Source: Candolleomyces eurysporus
Taxonomy: Eukaryota; Basidiomycota; Agaricomycetes; Agaricales; Psathyrellaceae
Reading direction: 5' to 3'
Assembly: GCA_027579435.1 (NCBI GenBank)
Contig: JANBPK010001133.1
Span: 1 to 28,806 of the forward strand
DNA length: 28,806 bases
The notes below the pieces were generated by a model, which was given only the letters and a program-made list of their open reading frames with translations, ran no database searches and was not told where the DNA came from. The translations under genes were made by a program, and so were the position numbers. Shown one piece after another: positions 8,656 to 19,201 of the stretch. Position 1 is the stretch's first letter; every line of letters starts with the position of its first letter.

Positions 8656-9777
8656 TGTTTTAGCGAATATAAGTTCAATTTTCGCGATAATAAACTATAA
8701 GGTTGACGCGGTCTGAGTCTCTAAGTACAAGAATGACTACGCTATCGATAAGGATCACGCGGCTTGAGAAGGAAAAGAGTTAGAACTATGACTCTAGGGA
8801 CACGAGAGTTGAAGCTACTCGAGGCTGTCAACTTGAAGCCGTCCCAGTTGTATTATACCCTGACCAGAGAAGCTACTCTAGTCGACACCGTGCTAAAAGT
8901 CAGGCGGCTCGACTGAAGCGGCTTCAGAAAAGTCATATACCTTTACAATGCAACTGTCAGGACTCTCAGGCGGCACTACCAGAGAAGTTCAGAAATCAGG
9001 CGGCTTCATATTAATTGAGTACAAGTGCTGGAGCGGCTTGAGGAAACCTTTGAAACGACGAAGTTCATGGCTGGTGGCGCGGCTGGGTGGCTGTGATAAA
9101 CTCTGACGTGGCGCGAGGAACTGAAGCGGCTCGAGTCCTGAGTCAAGGGAATGACCAGACCGACCGTTGGCATCGGGGAAAAAGGTGCAGGTGATGCCGG
9201 GCGAGGCAACCGTACCTGTCCAAAGCGGCTTGAGACTAGCAACGAGAGTAGGGGACGCAGAGCAAGGATGCCCGTCCCACTCTCAATCATCAGTCGGCAT
9301 CTCACGCGGCTTCACCAGAAAGGAAATGGTGATCTAAATTTGGCGTCCCAGAGGCGCGCCTGACTCGCGTGGCTACAATCTTGGCGCAGCCTCTACCAAT
9401 ACCTGGTTCTATTTTCTCTTTATCTTTTGCTTGGACTCTTATTAGTGGCTATAACTTGTCTATCACATGTGTCTTTTTATCTATTTTTATGCGGCTCGGA
9501 GTAGTATATATACATGCTAACTACTGGCTCGAGTGGCATCATCGTATCATTGTTGTTTTATCTTTACTTGCGTTTATCGACGAATCATTGAGCTTTTCTG
9601 CTTATATTTTACACGGCGNGAACTATCGGTTGCATTGGAACTTAGGAACTTAAGCAGTCATAAGGAGTGACTACTGAAGAATAGGGACCTTACTAGCAGT
9701 ACACTAGGGTACTTCTAGTTCTGTGGAGTGTATCTACGAGAGAACTTGAGAACTCAGTATTCTTAATTCACTCAACA
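8656..9777 (-). mobile_element. 1.1-kb LTR of a retrotransposon (3' LTR, minus orientation)
   Basis: On the minus strand it starts TGTTGAGTG and ends AAAACA, giving matching TGTT..AACA termini. Immediately upstream on that strand is a purine-rich stretch, GTTTGTGGGGGT (9778-9789), placed as a polypurine tract would be before a 3' LTR. Its far end abuts the NACHT relic, so it inserted into that gene. It contains a recurrent GCGGCTTGAG motif. No second LTR is in the window. The copia-like assignment rests only on the TGTTGA start and purine tract. Confidence 0.6.
8757..9500 (+). repeat. Dispersed GCGGCTYGA motif cluster
   Basis: The core GCGGCT, usually followed by TGAG, CGA or TCA, occurs near 8758, 8904, 8918, 9000, 9033, 9078, 9126, 9225, 9306 and 9491, with a near match GCGGCACT at 8970, all in one orientation. 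Spacing is irregular. The cluster lies inside the LTR, where repeated promoter-factor sites would be plausible. Confidence 0.7.
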
Positions 9778-10030
9778 ACCCCCACAAACTCGCACTTTGA
9801 CTTCGTGTGGCCTGACTCTCACACCGCGTGACTGTACACAGCTTGTAACTAGGTTGTGGTTAGTGGTTTTGTGTGTGTGTTCTGAGCTTGGCAGCACCGA
9901 TCTCATCACCGGGTCTCAGCATCTTCCTAAATTTTGCTGCATGTGTTGTAACCAAATCACTGAATATATCATANGTCTTGTCAACNAGATTCCTATTAGG
10001 ATCAGTCAGAATAGAGCGACCATGCTATAT
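9778..10030 (-). mobile_element. Short truncated internal piece of the same retrotransposon
   Basis: Continues from the polypurine tract on the minus strand. One frame reads DLVTTHAAKFRKMLRPGDEI before a stop, but I cannot match it to a known Pol or Gag end. Two ambiguous bases (9974, 9986) lie here. The right boundary is estimated from where a different-looking sequence begins. Confidence 0.35.
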
Positions 10031-11221
10031 CTACTCTCAGGTCATATCCGTTGAAAATGGCTTTATCTGGCTGTCACAGGCCGGCAATTGGTGCGACGCC
10101 TCTAGCGTCGATCCCTCGATGCAATTCTTGGCGCTGACATCAAGCTGGAAGGCACCGATTATAACTTCCCATTCAGCGACGTCTCGAGCCAGCCCTCGGA
10201 ACCCGATGGGATCCGACCAGGGGCCCCAGCTCAGGCAGTGTCGGACAATGATAAGCGAAATCGAGAACGTGGGCCAACGATGCAAATCACGAAACCATGA
10301 TCAGGACCAGCATCTTGTGAGCGCCTGTAATGAGTGCAAGGTAGATGCTCACGATCAAGACAAGCTAGCCGGTAGCACTTACAGTCCCAAATATTACTGG
10401 TGCCCATGGTCAAGGCAAGAATGTTGATAGAAATCCCAAGGCTGATACCCTGTGATGAAGTCTAGCGGTCTGACAAATGCACGAGCACATGTCGGCTGGA
10501 ATTTATAGTCTAGATCCAGTATAAAATGTCCTGCAGCGATTCTAAGGGAGGATGAGCTTGTTCCCAGCGGCCACGGGCTATCAATCAGATAGACGTTGCC
10601 AATGGGGCGTCAAACCCTATCAGCCTGACATGCCTTTGGGCAAGGAAAAACCCCAGCGCCCCTTATAAAGCATGGTCAAACCGTTTACAAGGCTTGCCAA
10701 ACAAGCGATTGGCAGGCATGATCATTTCGTCATACGCCGCCTGATGAATGTCTAGGCTGTGGCTGTGCCCGCCTGGGCTGCCAAAGTCTCGAAGCGCCAA
10801 GACCGCAACTGGGGATCGCCGTGAGATAATACTAGGTTGGGCGCCTGGCAATTTTTCCTCCCTTGAAACGGCGTCTGCCAACTTGAGTAAGAGCTTTCAA
10901 AAATATGATCTAGCTCACCTAACACTGTTATATCCCCTAGAAGAGAATTCTCTCAACATTCTCCACGAAGGATGACAGAAGCTGCCCTCAGTGACTATAT
11001 CTGTGGGTCCGTTTTCGGTGGAAGTTGGAATAAATACGGCTCCCCGAACAAGTTTGCTGTCACTGTGACTGAATATATTGACGCTCCGCACTGTTCGCTG
11101 GGAACGAGCTTGCACACTGTCTTGACAACCCATTCACTTTTTTTACATCCACTTATGCACCCCTACGTGTGCGTGTTTCCTTGTTACCCAGCTAGGAGCT
11201 GAAGTTGAAGGAGGAGTGTCG
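10031..11221. other. No confident gene; possible relics
   Basis: Both strands show short protein-like stretches. On the minus strand at about 10290-10420, a frame rich in hydrophobic residues (LVLIVSIYLALITGAH) is broken by stops, as in a decayed membrane protein. On the plus strand at about 10140-10300, a frame reads EGTDYNFPFSDVSSQPSEP. Neither has recognisable domains or splice structure. The last part (about 10980-11221) is presumably the promoter of the DUF6533 gene. Confidence 0.35.
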
Positions 11222-13002
11222 ATGTCTGAGGCTGTCGAGGGCGTCGTTTCGATTGGGTTTGCGCCGTCTCTTGTCAAGGTGAGGGTTATGACATTGACAT
11301 CCGACCCTTGCATATACTTACGCCTAGCAGTATATGTCCGGTATGCGCCGTCTCTACGATCTTCGACTCCGCGAACTATATCTGACGCCTCCTCGATCCC
11401 CCAGTTGTTAGTTTAACCTTGCTGGTAAGTACGCTGGTTACAGAGTCGTGATTGTTCGACGTGTAAACCCAAATTTCAATAGGTCTGCGACTACCTTTAC
11501 ACTTTGGAGCTGGAGGTTGGACATTGCCTCGCCTCATTCGCGAGATAAATTAACACAGAATTGATCCAGGTCTCCCTTATCTGGCCGAGAGAATGGAATA
11601 TCGTCAAGCTCGTCTTCTTTTTGGCACGGTATTTGCCTTTCATCGATGTACCGATGGTGTTCGTTTGTGAGTTTCTCCTCAGACCTTTTCCCAGAAAGAC
11701 CAGACCTGAACTTCCCGAAAAATTCTAGTTTATTTCAATACGAGTCGATCCCTTGAGGTACGCTTCTTCGGCCCATGCCCTGATGTCGCTGCTCACTGAC
11801 TATGTGCCTGTCAAGTTCTTCACTCAACAATGTAGACGGCTCGATCAGGCCAACACTTGTACGTCCCCTGAGCCCACCGCCCCAGTTCCTCTCCCTCGAC
11901 GTACCAAAACTGACTTGAGACTCCGTTTCAAGGGCTCATAAGCATCGGGATTATGTCGACGGAGGCTATCCTCGTAATTAGAACTCGCGGACTACTCGGC
12001 GGAGCACGAAAATTTCTAGTCTATTTGGTCACCCAATACACAGTATGGCCGTCTCTCACTCCCGTGGTGAGAATGAGCTTGACGCATTTCTGGCTGGGCC
12101 TTCTAGCTTCTATGCTTTGCTGTATTTGTCATCCTCGGCATTTCGACACACTCTTGGACCTGTAAGCTCGTCATTATCCCGGTGATGAATCTCTGCTAAT
12201 ATCATTCATTTTTCTTGAGATGGACCACCACCAATATATAGCCATGGTTGCCAACTCGCGCAGACACCTGGACACGGCCGCCTTCTCTTCCTTGCATTCA
12301 TTGTGTTACTCATTCACGAGATCAGTGCGTGTTCACACTATGCCCTCCTTTAAAATTGTCTCATTTGCGGCTTAAGTCGTTATGGTCATCACGCTCTACG
12401 CCGGATGGACAAAATATCGTGATCAGCAACTCACTCCCCTACTGAGGATTTTGTATCGTGATGGGACCCTTTTTTTCATTCTTACTTTCAGTGAGTGCAT
12501 TCCTTGACTCCCGACATGTACTCAGGTCCCTGACGAGTATGATATCGTTCCGACTTGCAGTGGTTTCATTAGCGAGTATCATTAACATCGTAGCAAATTC
12601 TGTAAGCCCGCCTTCGATCACCTTCCTCTCTCTCAGGAGCTCTTTTCTAACCCCATCAAAATCTCTAGCAACAAAATATTGGACTATTTTCGGTGTAAGT
12701 GTGATTTTTGACACTCCCTTTCTTCGTATTCGGGATGTTGGGTTGGTCTGACTCTTATCGCCATTGTCTACAGCTTTCAACGCGTCGTACACGCCATCCT
12801 CTCAACGCGAATTATCCTCCAGGCTCGAAAGGCTGCCTCGAGTACCTCAGAACAGCCTATCGAAGGAGTACCGCTGTCAGATCTCAATTTCTTGACCACA
12901 GAGGGGACACAGACAACCAAAATGACAATGACGACAACAGAAGAAGGAACAGGAGAAAGCCGGTATCAGTCAGTCGCACCAACTCGAAACGAGAGCGTAT
13001 GA
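11222..13002 (+). CDS. Seven-helix DUF6533-family membrane protein, 14 exons, 333 aa
   Basis: Exons: 11222-11278, 11328-11340, 11405-11424, 11483-11515, 11570-11666, 11729-11757, 11816-11858, 11933-12042, 12107-12161, 12220-12324, 12377-12490, 12561-12601, 12637-12692, 12774-13002. All junctions are GT-AG, phases agree throughout, and the sum is 1,002 nt. Family signs are CDYLYTLELEVSLIW (DUF6533 core), the ARYLPFIDVP helix, STEAILVIRTRGL after helix 3, LRILYRDGTLFFIL before helix 6, and FQRVVHAILSTRIILQARKA at the C-terminal helix. About seven hydrophobic segments are visible, then an acidic/Thr-rich tail. These proteins are abundant in Agaricomycetes, sit in membranes and have no established function. 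Exons 2 and 3 are only 13 and 20 nt. Exon 13 (the join to FQRVV) is the least certain junction. No stop or frameshift is needed, so the gene looks intact. Confidence 0.85.
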
Positions 13003-14215
13003 TTTCTATGTGTTTAATTGTGATAGATAGATATATACTTGTATTGTAGATCAGAGGACCGTCAAACGTCGGGACAGAGTAATACGCACCGCAATTGCCG
13101 GCTGCAGGCAAACTTGCCAACCATTTGCAGCCCAGATACTACTTTACACTTCCACATCTTGGGTGCAAGCTGGCTTGCCTCAAGTGACTCGTATCTGAAC
13201 GCTACCTTCTATAATACAGCCCTTCGAAAGCTCTTGAGTATGATACGATGCAGCATCCCGTTTATGAAGTCCTAGTGCTAGTGAAGATCAAGATGCAGAT
13301 TACTGACCTTATGCAGCCAGTGGCCGCCAGAGACGTAGGTTCCCAAAGTCATGTCAGTCTTTCTTCACTTCCTTTGGATTTTGTACTCATCTGTGACCGT
13401 ACAGTCGTGTCGCGCGCTTTTCGATGTCATCACGTCTGGATCTCACCTTTTCGTTGGGTCTGTCACTGAGACGATGGGCATCCCTAAGCTGAAGCATGCA
13501 TGCTTAAGCCCATACCGGTGGTGTATGTAGGAAGCTGGGAAGCTTCCACGATTCACGTTCCTCCTTGTTCAGCTCCGACTCAGCCTTGAAACCTATATCG
13601 ATTTGCCATTTGCCAGCGATCGTCCACAATTGTCTCTCTCTTCCTCGTACCAGGAGGAAGATTTCTTTTCTTTGGGGACAGAACAACTGTCAAGCTATGA
13701 GGGCTTGGTGCGGTGGGACAGCAAGCCGTGTCTCCACTCATTATCGCATCTGTTACGATCGACTGAGGTCACTTCAAAGGAAGTTATGCGCGGGTGTTCG
13801 GTATCGTCTCGATGCAGACGGTCGACTGGGGCCATCAAAGTGACTTCGCTCGCTACCTATGCCTTACCGCTTCCGATGACACGGTACATCCCTCACACCT
13901 ATGCCAGCGGGAACAGTGCTAGGCCCAGCTTCTACTGCGGGTCTCTTGTGATGGTTGTGCCACACGCACAACGTCATTTTCAGTGTTTCACGTCCGAATG
14001 AAGAGTCCCACACAGCAGAGTTGCTACTCCCCATTTTGCGTCAATCGCCTCTTCTCTTCCAAAGGGATCAAGTATATTACGGACTATTTATCCATCCTGT
14101 CGAGCTGGTCGTATACAGTTAGTCGTTACGGTTGAATGTAGCACTACTAGAAGTCTGACGCCTTCCTCTCAAATTTGGGCGGATGATACGCCCGTTGAGA
14201 TCTCTCCTCGACCCC
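13003..14215. other. No confident gene
   Basis: Several overlapping frames of 60-130 codons exist on the plus strand (for example 13603-14001) but show no domain, helix pattern or convincing splice sites. A 23-bp word at 13791-13813 recurs at 18222-18244. The minus strand near 13300-13360 has a short stretch GTYVSGGHWLHK that I could not place in a gene. Confidence 0.4.
13791..13813 (+). repeat. 23-bp exact repeat, copy 1
   Basis: Identical to 18222-18244 (begins CGGGTGTTCGG, ends TCTCGAT). The second copy sits at the left edge of dispersed repeat R2 copy 2, so this may be a fragment of the same element. Confidence 0.75.
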
Positions 14216-15311
14216 TCAGGAGGGGGGGGAAACAATACGACGAAGCAGCGAGGCCAATAAAGTTCCAATAGCACGAGATTTGGGAAAGACCCCGCCTTCC
14301 CCGAGCGTGTATCTGCTCAACTCCCGCTCGCTCGCAAATACCGTTATTTCTTCGTCATCTGGAAGGGTTGTAAGATCAACCAAGTTTACATGAGTGTTGA
14401 ACACGGCCTGTAGGGTCATCCGTTAGACTTCCAGTCAGTATCAGAGTAAGGTAGCTTACCTCTCGCGCCTGTTCCAGTTCGTCTGGGACAGGCGTGATTC
14501 CGATCCTCACACATAGCTTTTGCCACGCATGTAAATCATTGACGTCGCTTCCGAACCTCTCCTCGAACTGGAAAGCCATGGCAGAGGAAAATTGCTGCCA
14601 TGCATCCTCCCGCTCTGGGTCACCTGGCCGCCATTGCATCTGGCGACTGAGACGACCAAATTCTTGTCGAGGCTTCACCCATGGGCGATAAACGAAACCT
14701 TCGTATTGCGCGAAGAACTCTTGAACAGGTTCACCCGGGATCGGCTCTGAATCTGCCTCCAGGGCTGCGACTTCTTCGACTTGTGCCTCTTCCCCGACGG
14801 CCTCAGTGATGAAGGCACCGGTTGGCTCAAGTAGAATGGGGGTTTCGTCCTTGGCCTTCTTCTGCCAATAGAAAGAAGGATAAACGTTTACCGTCAGCGG
14901 CTATATTCATGGGCCGAGGAGTTCAAGCCCAACCCACCTTGTTCTTCGTACCATCGTTCCTCCGCCCAGTCCGAGTCCGAGTCCGAGTCTTCTGTTGTTT
15001 GGCTTCTTTCGCGCTAGCATTCGCATCCTTCTGAATGGCTGGGGCGACAGTCTCCTCAGTCAAAGTGGCATCGTCCGGGAGCTCTTCGATGTNAAGCGCT
15101 ACTGGGGNTTTCCNTGTACGACTGCCCCCCCCCGCAGCTTGCTTTTGCTTCTGAGAATTTAGATTTGTGAATAGTATTCTCTAGTCATAGCCAAATCACT
15201 GACCCTCATTCTTTCCTTCCTCATCTTCCACCACCAGCCAGGCCTTCTCGGGCGACCAGATCCAGCCCTGGCAGGAGAGCCATTGGTAGCGACAACAGCG
15301 GCCGTCGACAT
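14216..15311 (-). CDS. Conserved fungal protein of unknown function, 304 aa, 4 exons
   Basis: Exons on the minus strand are 15311-15204, 15150-14938, 14861-14460 and 14407-14216; introns are 53, 76 and 52 nt, all GT-AG and in phase. The N-terminus is basic with a run of tryptophans (PGWWWK). The middle is charged, with IEELPDD and a TRTRTRTGRR stretch. The C-terminal half is the conserved part: EFFAQYEGFVYRPW, WRPGDPEREDAWQQF, LHAWQKLCVRIGITPVPDEL, VNLVDLTTLPDDEE and a final GTLLASLLRRI. I know this pattern from Agaricomycete hypothetical proteins but not its role. A decayed inverted duplicate, including the promoter, lies at 18789-19000 plus 25508-26094. The low-quality patch at 15093-15133 (three N and a C9 run) makes residues about 40-55 unsure, yet the frame holds. 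Confidence 0.82.
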
Positions 15312-15517
15312 GATGGGCGCTAATCGATAACGCGGACTGAACCGTGGAAGGAACGTTGCTATTCAAGATGATAGATAGAAGGTATGAAAGTTAGCCACGG
15401 AGAAATAGCGTCGTAGGCTGTCCTCGTATCCAGAATGCGACTGGCACCCGACTGTAGGTATTGGGGGAACCGATCTCACACTGGCCACGGGGAAAGCATG
15501 TATTGGGGTTGAAGTGT

Positions 15518-15526
15518 CTTTATATA
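15518..15526 (-). promoter_or_regulatory. TATA box of the 14216-15311 gene
   Basis: TATATAAAG on the minus strand about 210 bp before the ATG. The same element is conserved in the duplicate promoter at 18828-18837, which supports it being functional sequence. Confidence 0.55.
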
Positions 15527-15570
15527 CGTTGGCAGGAAGGCTTGACACGAGGCCTTTTGTTTGTGCCATA

Positions 15571-16245
15571 ATCGTACTGAATAGGCTACCCATGGGTCAT
15601 GGGAGATGCAACGAGGACGGAAGAAGCCATCGAAGGTTCTCTTTGGAACTAAAGTGGCTTAGGGTGGGTGGTCATGGGATGGTGAGATAGGCGCCTGTGA
15701 TTACGATTCAAACTTTACCTTGGGACCAATATACGAGGGTAATGCTGGGTTCTGTTTTCATATTCTTATCACTGTGAGTGGGAAGGAAGAGCTTCTACAG
15801 TCAGAGATACGAATCTCGAGGTTCAGAGGCGGTTGAGCCCTCTTCACGAACTTGAATCGGGACATTGGGCGAACACAATCAATGATAATCAATCTCTGTG
15901 CCCACTGTGGGTGTCTGATGTACTGCACAGTACGGAACCCGTGTTTTCCTCGGCAGCTGCTGAAACATTGTTGGCTCATGTAATCAGCATAGCTGTTGAA
16001 AGCTGTTGAGGGCGCGCTGAGGTCATATGGTTGCTGCACCTTTTCCCGTGAACACCGCCCAATCCAGCTGATCTTTGCGACTGATTACGGTCATCGTAAT
16101 GCAGATACGTGCGATATCGAAGATACCGGGTTTCACCTAGAACGGGAGTTGATTCCGACAATCCTGATGAGAAGTGTTTACCGGGGTTTATCATGGAAAA
16201 TGGGGATTTATGAGCCCAGCAGAGCGGTAGTTAGTAGCGTACCTG
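15571..16245 (+). repeat. Dispersed repeat R2, copy 1
   Basis: Aligns along its length with 18241-18788 at moderate identity. Shared words in order include TACTGAAT..GGCTACCC, TGCAACGAGG, CACTGTGGGTGTC, CCGTGAACACCG, GACAATCCTGATGAG and AGCCC.GC.GAGCGGTA. No frame stays open in both copies, so it is probably a non-coding transposon relic. Confidence 0.7.
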
Positions 16246-18221
16246 TAACGTCTATCAATGATGACTCGAAGATGACCAAAACAGTACCACATCCAGGTGC
16301 CTCAGGCAGCTGATGATCAGCTATGTTTGGCCAGACCCTTGCCAGACCCACGATTCATGCCTGTGAAACTATTCAGCTCCTCCTGTGTTATGGGTGCCGC
16401 CCGTATAGGTGCTTGACTGCTTTCAGAGACTTAGGCCACTGAGTCGAGCCAACTCTCCGCGGCTGATCCAAAAAACCGTTTCTCAACGCCGATCAAAAGG
16501 CCAGGAGCGTGACCTTACGTTGAGGGCTTCGACGCGTTTTCTGCTGTTTGTCAGCCGTTCATCGGAGAGGTTTGTTCATGAAAAAATGGCTCACGCAAAC
16601 TGTGTTGGTATCCACGAGCTTGCCCGGGCCTCGATCATCAGCAGCTTCGGCCCAAGCTCGGTGGGGCCCTGGTGTTGCATCTGTTCCCGCCGTTTATTGT
16701 GCAGCTACTTTCGCAAGGGGAGCAACGTCGCCAACAATAACGACCGCAGCTGGTGGATGCCGGAAGAGTTGGGAGGGGATTTCAGAGATCGGAGGATGTC
16801 CTCGATGGCCAGCGTCAGTCCTTCCGGCCAAGGACTGGTGGAGTAGCCTGAGGTAGAGGCGGAGGAGGTAGTGGGAATGAGGGCCTCGAAGCAGAAGAAC
16901 TAGGAACGGATCCGAGACTTCAAACGCAGATGCTGGCTCAGAATTCGAGCACTTGATCTCTCTGCCCACGAATCCCGTCATATCACGTTCGATTTTGCCT
17001 TCATCATTGGACTCTTCATCTTCGAATCAGTCTCCCCAGCTGCAACGTGGCAAAAACAAGAGTTAACAATGTTGGCGTATCTGGGCCTACCGTCGTCCGG
17101 TTGTATGACCTTCCGCTCCTAGAGTTCCATTACTACCACCACGGAGGTAGCACCGCTAGCTTGGAATGAGCGTCGTCGTCTTCGTCGACTGGTGATATTC
17201 TGGATGACGGTGGTGTGATCGGGAACGACCAATTAATCGCTCACTCGAGACAACATGGGATCGCAGTAGTGGTATGAATGACGAGATGGGGAGCAGCTAG
17301 CGGACCTTCGCGCCAGCAGGCGTTGGATTTGGCTGCTACGTCTACTGTGCGGTATCAGCCACCCAGCGAGGTGGTATCGGTTTTATCGATATTTGGAGAG
17401 GTCTTATCGAGCATGTCTCAGCAACCCTTGCGGCCATCACCTCAGCAGCAGCAGAGAGACAGGTATAGGAGTGTGTATCGGTGGCGATTTTTCTTTCTTT
17501 CTTTTTATTGCTCATATTATTCGTCTGCTCTCATCACTCATCGATTCGTATCGTTCTGCAAGGCTATTTTCCTTTTCCCTTCATCGTCTATTTACCTTAC
17601 TATCCGCGCAGCTTTGTGCCACCCTTTTCCATCTCTCTCGATCAATTAATTGGTCGTGTGGTCCGGTTCATTCGTTCGTTCATCGCAATCTTCCAGAATC
17701 GTAATTCCCTCAGACACTCAACAAACCACACTGTGGTTTTTGTACTAGGGGGCACGATGTGGTATGTTGTTCCCTTTTTTCGACCTTGAGTTGACTCATC
17801 CAGGGATATAGTAAAGTGTGGCGGCTCCCTCCCCTCGAAAAGCTCCCATCCGGATTCCCCATTCCTTCTTCGGCTCTTCATATGCAGCCTCCCAGCTCTT
17901 TGGAGGACACACTTCAGATCCAACTCCCGTTCCTGCCACGGAGTAAACGGTACATATTTTTGCTGCATACCTATCGCTCTCAACCTGTATGAAGTGGCCG
18001 ATGCTTCGCACGGCAAGTGCCGAGGCATTTTTGACTGGAACCAGCGGAAAATAGCGGCCGGAGTGATGGCTGCACATGCCGGAAGCACCGTCTTGGACCA
18101 CATCGACCCCCCGTAGTACCCGAGTCAAAAATGCCTTGGAACCTTGCAGGTGTAAAGCTCACTCATGGGTATTTCGACTGCGTAAATTTCGCACAAGAAA
18201 CCTCAGAAGCAACCAGATGCT
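16246..18221. other. No confident gene; one unassigned minus-strand frame
   Basis: 16409-16856 (+) and 16694-16981 (-) are open but featureless. 17480-17700 is strongly pyrimidine-rich on the plus strand (TTTCTTTCTTTCTTTTTATT), as in fungal promoters or introns. 17796-18128 (-) is an open frame of 110 codons reading GVDVVQDGASGMCSHHSGRY near its start, without a domain I recognise. A (T)CGT-rich trinucleotide patch lies at about 17170-17190. Confidence 0.35.
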
Positions 18222-18244
18222 CGGGTGTTCGGTATCGTCTCGAT
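18222..18244 (+). repeat. 23-bp exact repeat, copy 2
   Basis: Identical to 13791-13813 and directly joined to the start of R2 copy 2. Confidence 0.75.
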
Positions 18245-18788
18245 ACTGAATTGGCTACCCGCTGATCATGAGAGCTGCAACGAGGCCGGCAAAGTCGTCC
18301 AAGATTCTCCTTGGGACCTAGGGCATGCCGTATGGTTATGGGATCGTGAGATAAGCGCCCGCGATTCAAACTCGATCTCGGGACTAAATTCGTGAACATG
18401 AGGGCAAATCTCACCTATTTTCTCATATTTATGTCAACGTGAATGGAACGGGAGAGAACACCCACGGTCAGAGGAATCTCGAGGCTCGCAAGCGGTTGAG
18501 TCGTGTTCGCAGTGTTGGACGACCTCCGTGGCTCACTGTGGGTGTCGCACTGCACACTAGGGAACCAGTGAATTCTTCGACAGTTGCTCAAACGTTGCGC
18601 ACTTTTTCCGTGAACACCGTCCAATCCACTGGAAACTGGTCCGGCTGGTTAACGCAGTGCGACATGATGTGATTCCGAAGATGCAGGGGATTCTCCCTCA
18701 GAGCGAGAATTAGTTGCGACTCGGACAATCCTGATGAGCGGTATGTGTGGGGTTTATCGACATGCATACAGCCCGGCGGAGCGGTAAA
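18241..18788 (+). repeat. Dispersed repeat R2, copy 2
   Basis: Diverged partner of 15571-16245 in the same orientation. It ends at GCGGAGCGGTAAA, directly upstream of the duplicated promoter segment that starts at 18789. Confidence 0.7.
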
Positions 18789-19000
18789 GTGCACACAAAA
18801 GGCCTCATGTCAAACCCTAGCACCAATGTATATAAGGTGCTTCAAATATCCGGGCTTTTCCCGTGGCCAGTGTGAGCCCCATACCCACAATTGGGTGCTA
18901 GTCACATTCTGGGGACGAGTGCAGGACGACACTACTTGCCTTGCACGCTGATCCTTCATACCTCCTATTTGTCTCAAATAGCAACGCTACTTGCATCATA
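18789..19000 (+). promoter_or_regulatory. Duplicated promoter of the decayed gene copy, cut off by the transposon
   Basis: Matches, in opposite orientation, the upstream region of the 14216-15311 gene (about 15325-15567). Shared words include CACAAAAGGCC, CCGTGGCCAGTGTGAG, TTCATACCT and AATAGCAACG. A TATA box (GTATATAAGG) is at 18828-18837. The segment stops exactly at the transposon's target duplication, and its continuation is at 25508. Confidence 0.75.
18994..19000. repeat. Target-site duplication, left (CATCATA)
   Basis: Seven bases identical to 25501-25507, directly next to the left terminal inverted repeat. Confidence 0.88.
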
Positions 19001-19025
19001 CTCAGTAAAAATGCAAAGTCACGCT
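19001..19025 (+). repeat. Terminal inverted repeat, left
   Basis: Pairs with the reverse complement of 25476-25500. Differences are at positions 12, 13 and 22 of 25. It contains the outermost GTCA site at 19018. Confidence 0.88.
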
Positions 19026-19094
19026 CAGTCATCCATTGGTCACTCACCTGAGGAGTCCCAGTCATGATGTAGTCAACAGGTCTCATCATAGTCA
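19018..19094 (-). promoter_or_regulatory. Left subterminal array of GTCA motifs at ~11-bp spacing
   Basis: GTCA (reverse complement of TGAC) occurs at 19018, 19028, 19039, 19061, 19072 and 19091, that is, at steps of 10, 11, 22, 11 and 19. The orientation mirrors the right-end array. Likely a cooperative binding platform for a transposon-encoded protein; this is inference. Confidence 0.7.
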
Positions 19095-19201
19095 CCATCT
19101 CCTGATATTCAGTGATTGCATCGATTCCATCAATGACAACGAGGCTCGCTAAATGACTTTGTACAAATGTAGCACGAACACATTGTCCTCTACTTACTGT
19201 G

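Noticed and set aside
10231..10427. Membrane protein gene on the minus strand
   Set aside because: The hydrophobic frame has several in-frame stops and no workable splice sites, so at most it is a relic.
13603..14001. A 132-codon plus-strand frame as a gene
   Set aside because: Composition is not distinctive, no domain is visible, and it contains a word shared with the R2 region, which suggests repeat-derived sequence.
16409..16981. Protein-coding gene on either strand
   Set aside because: Overlapping frames on both strands lack domains, helices or consistent splice sites.
18898..19160. Extra minus-strand exons after the transposase stop (IDGIDAITEYQEM stretch with GTGAGT and TTTAG sites)
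   Set aside because: The last putative exon would run through the left inverted repeat and out of the element at 19001, and most of this stretch is the GTCA array and terminal repeat. The splice-like signals are probably coincidental.
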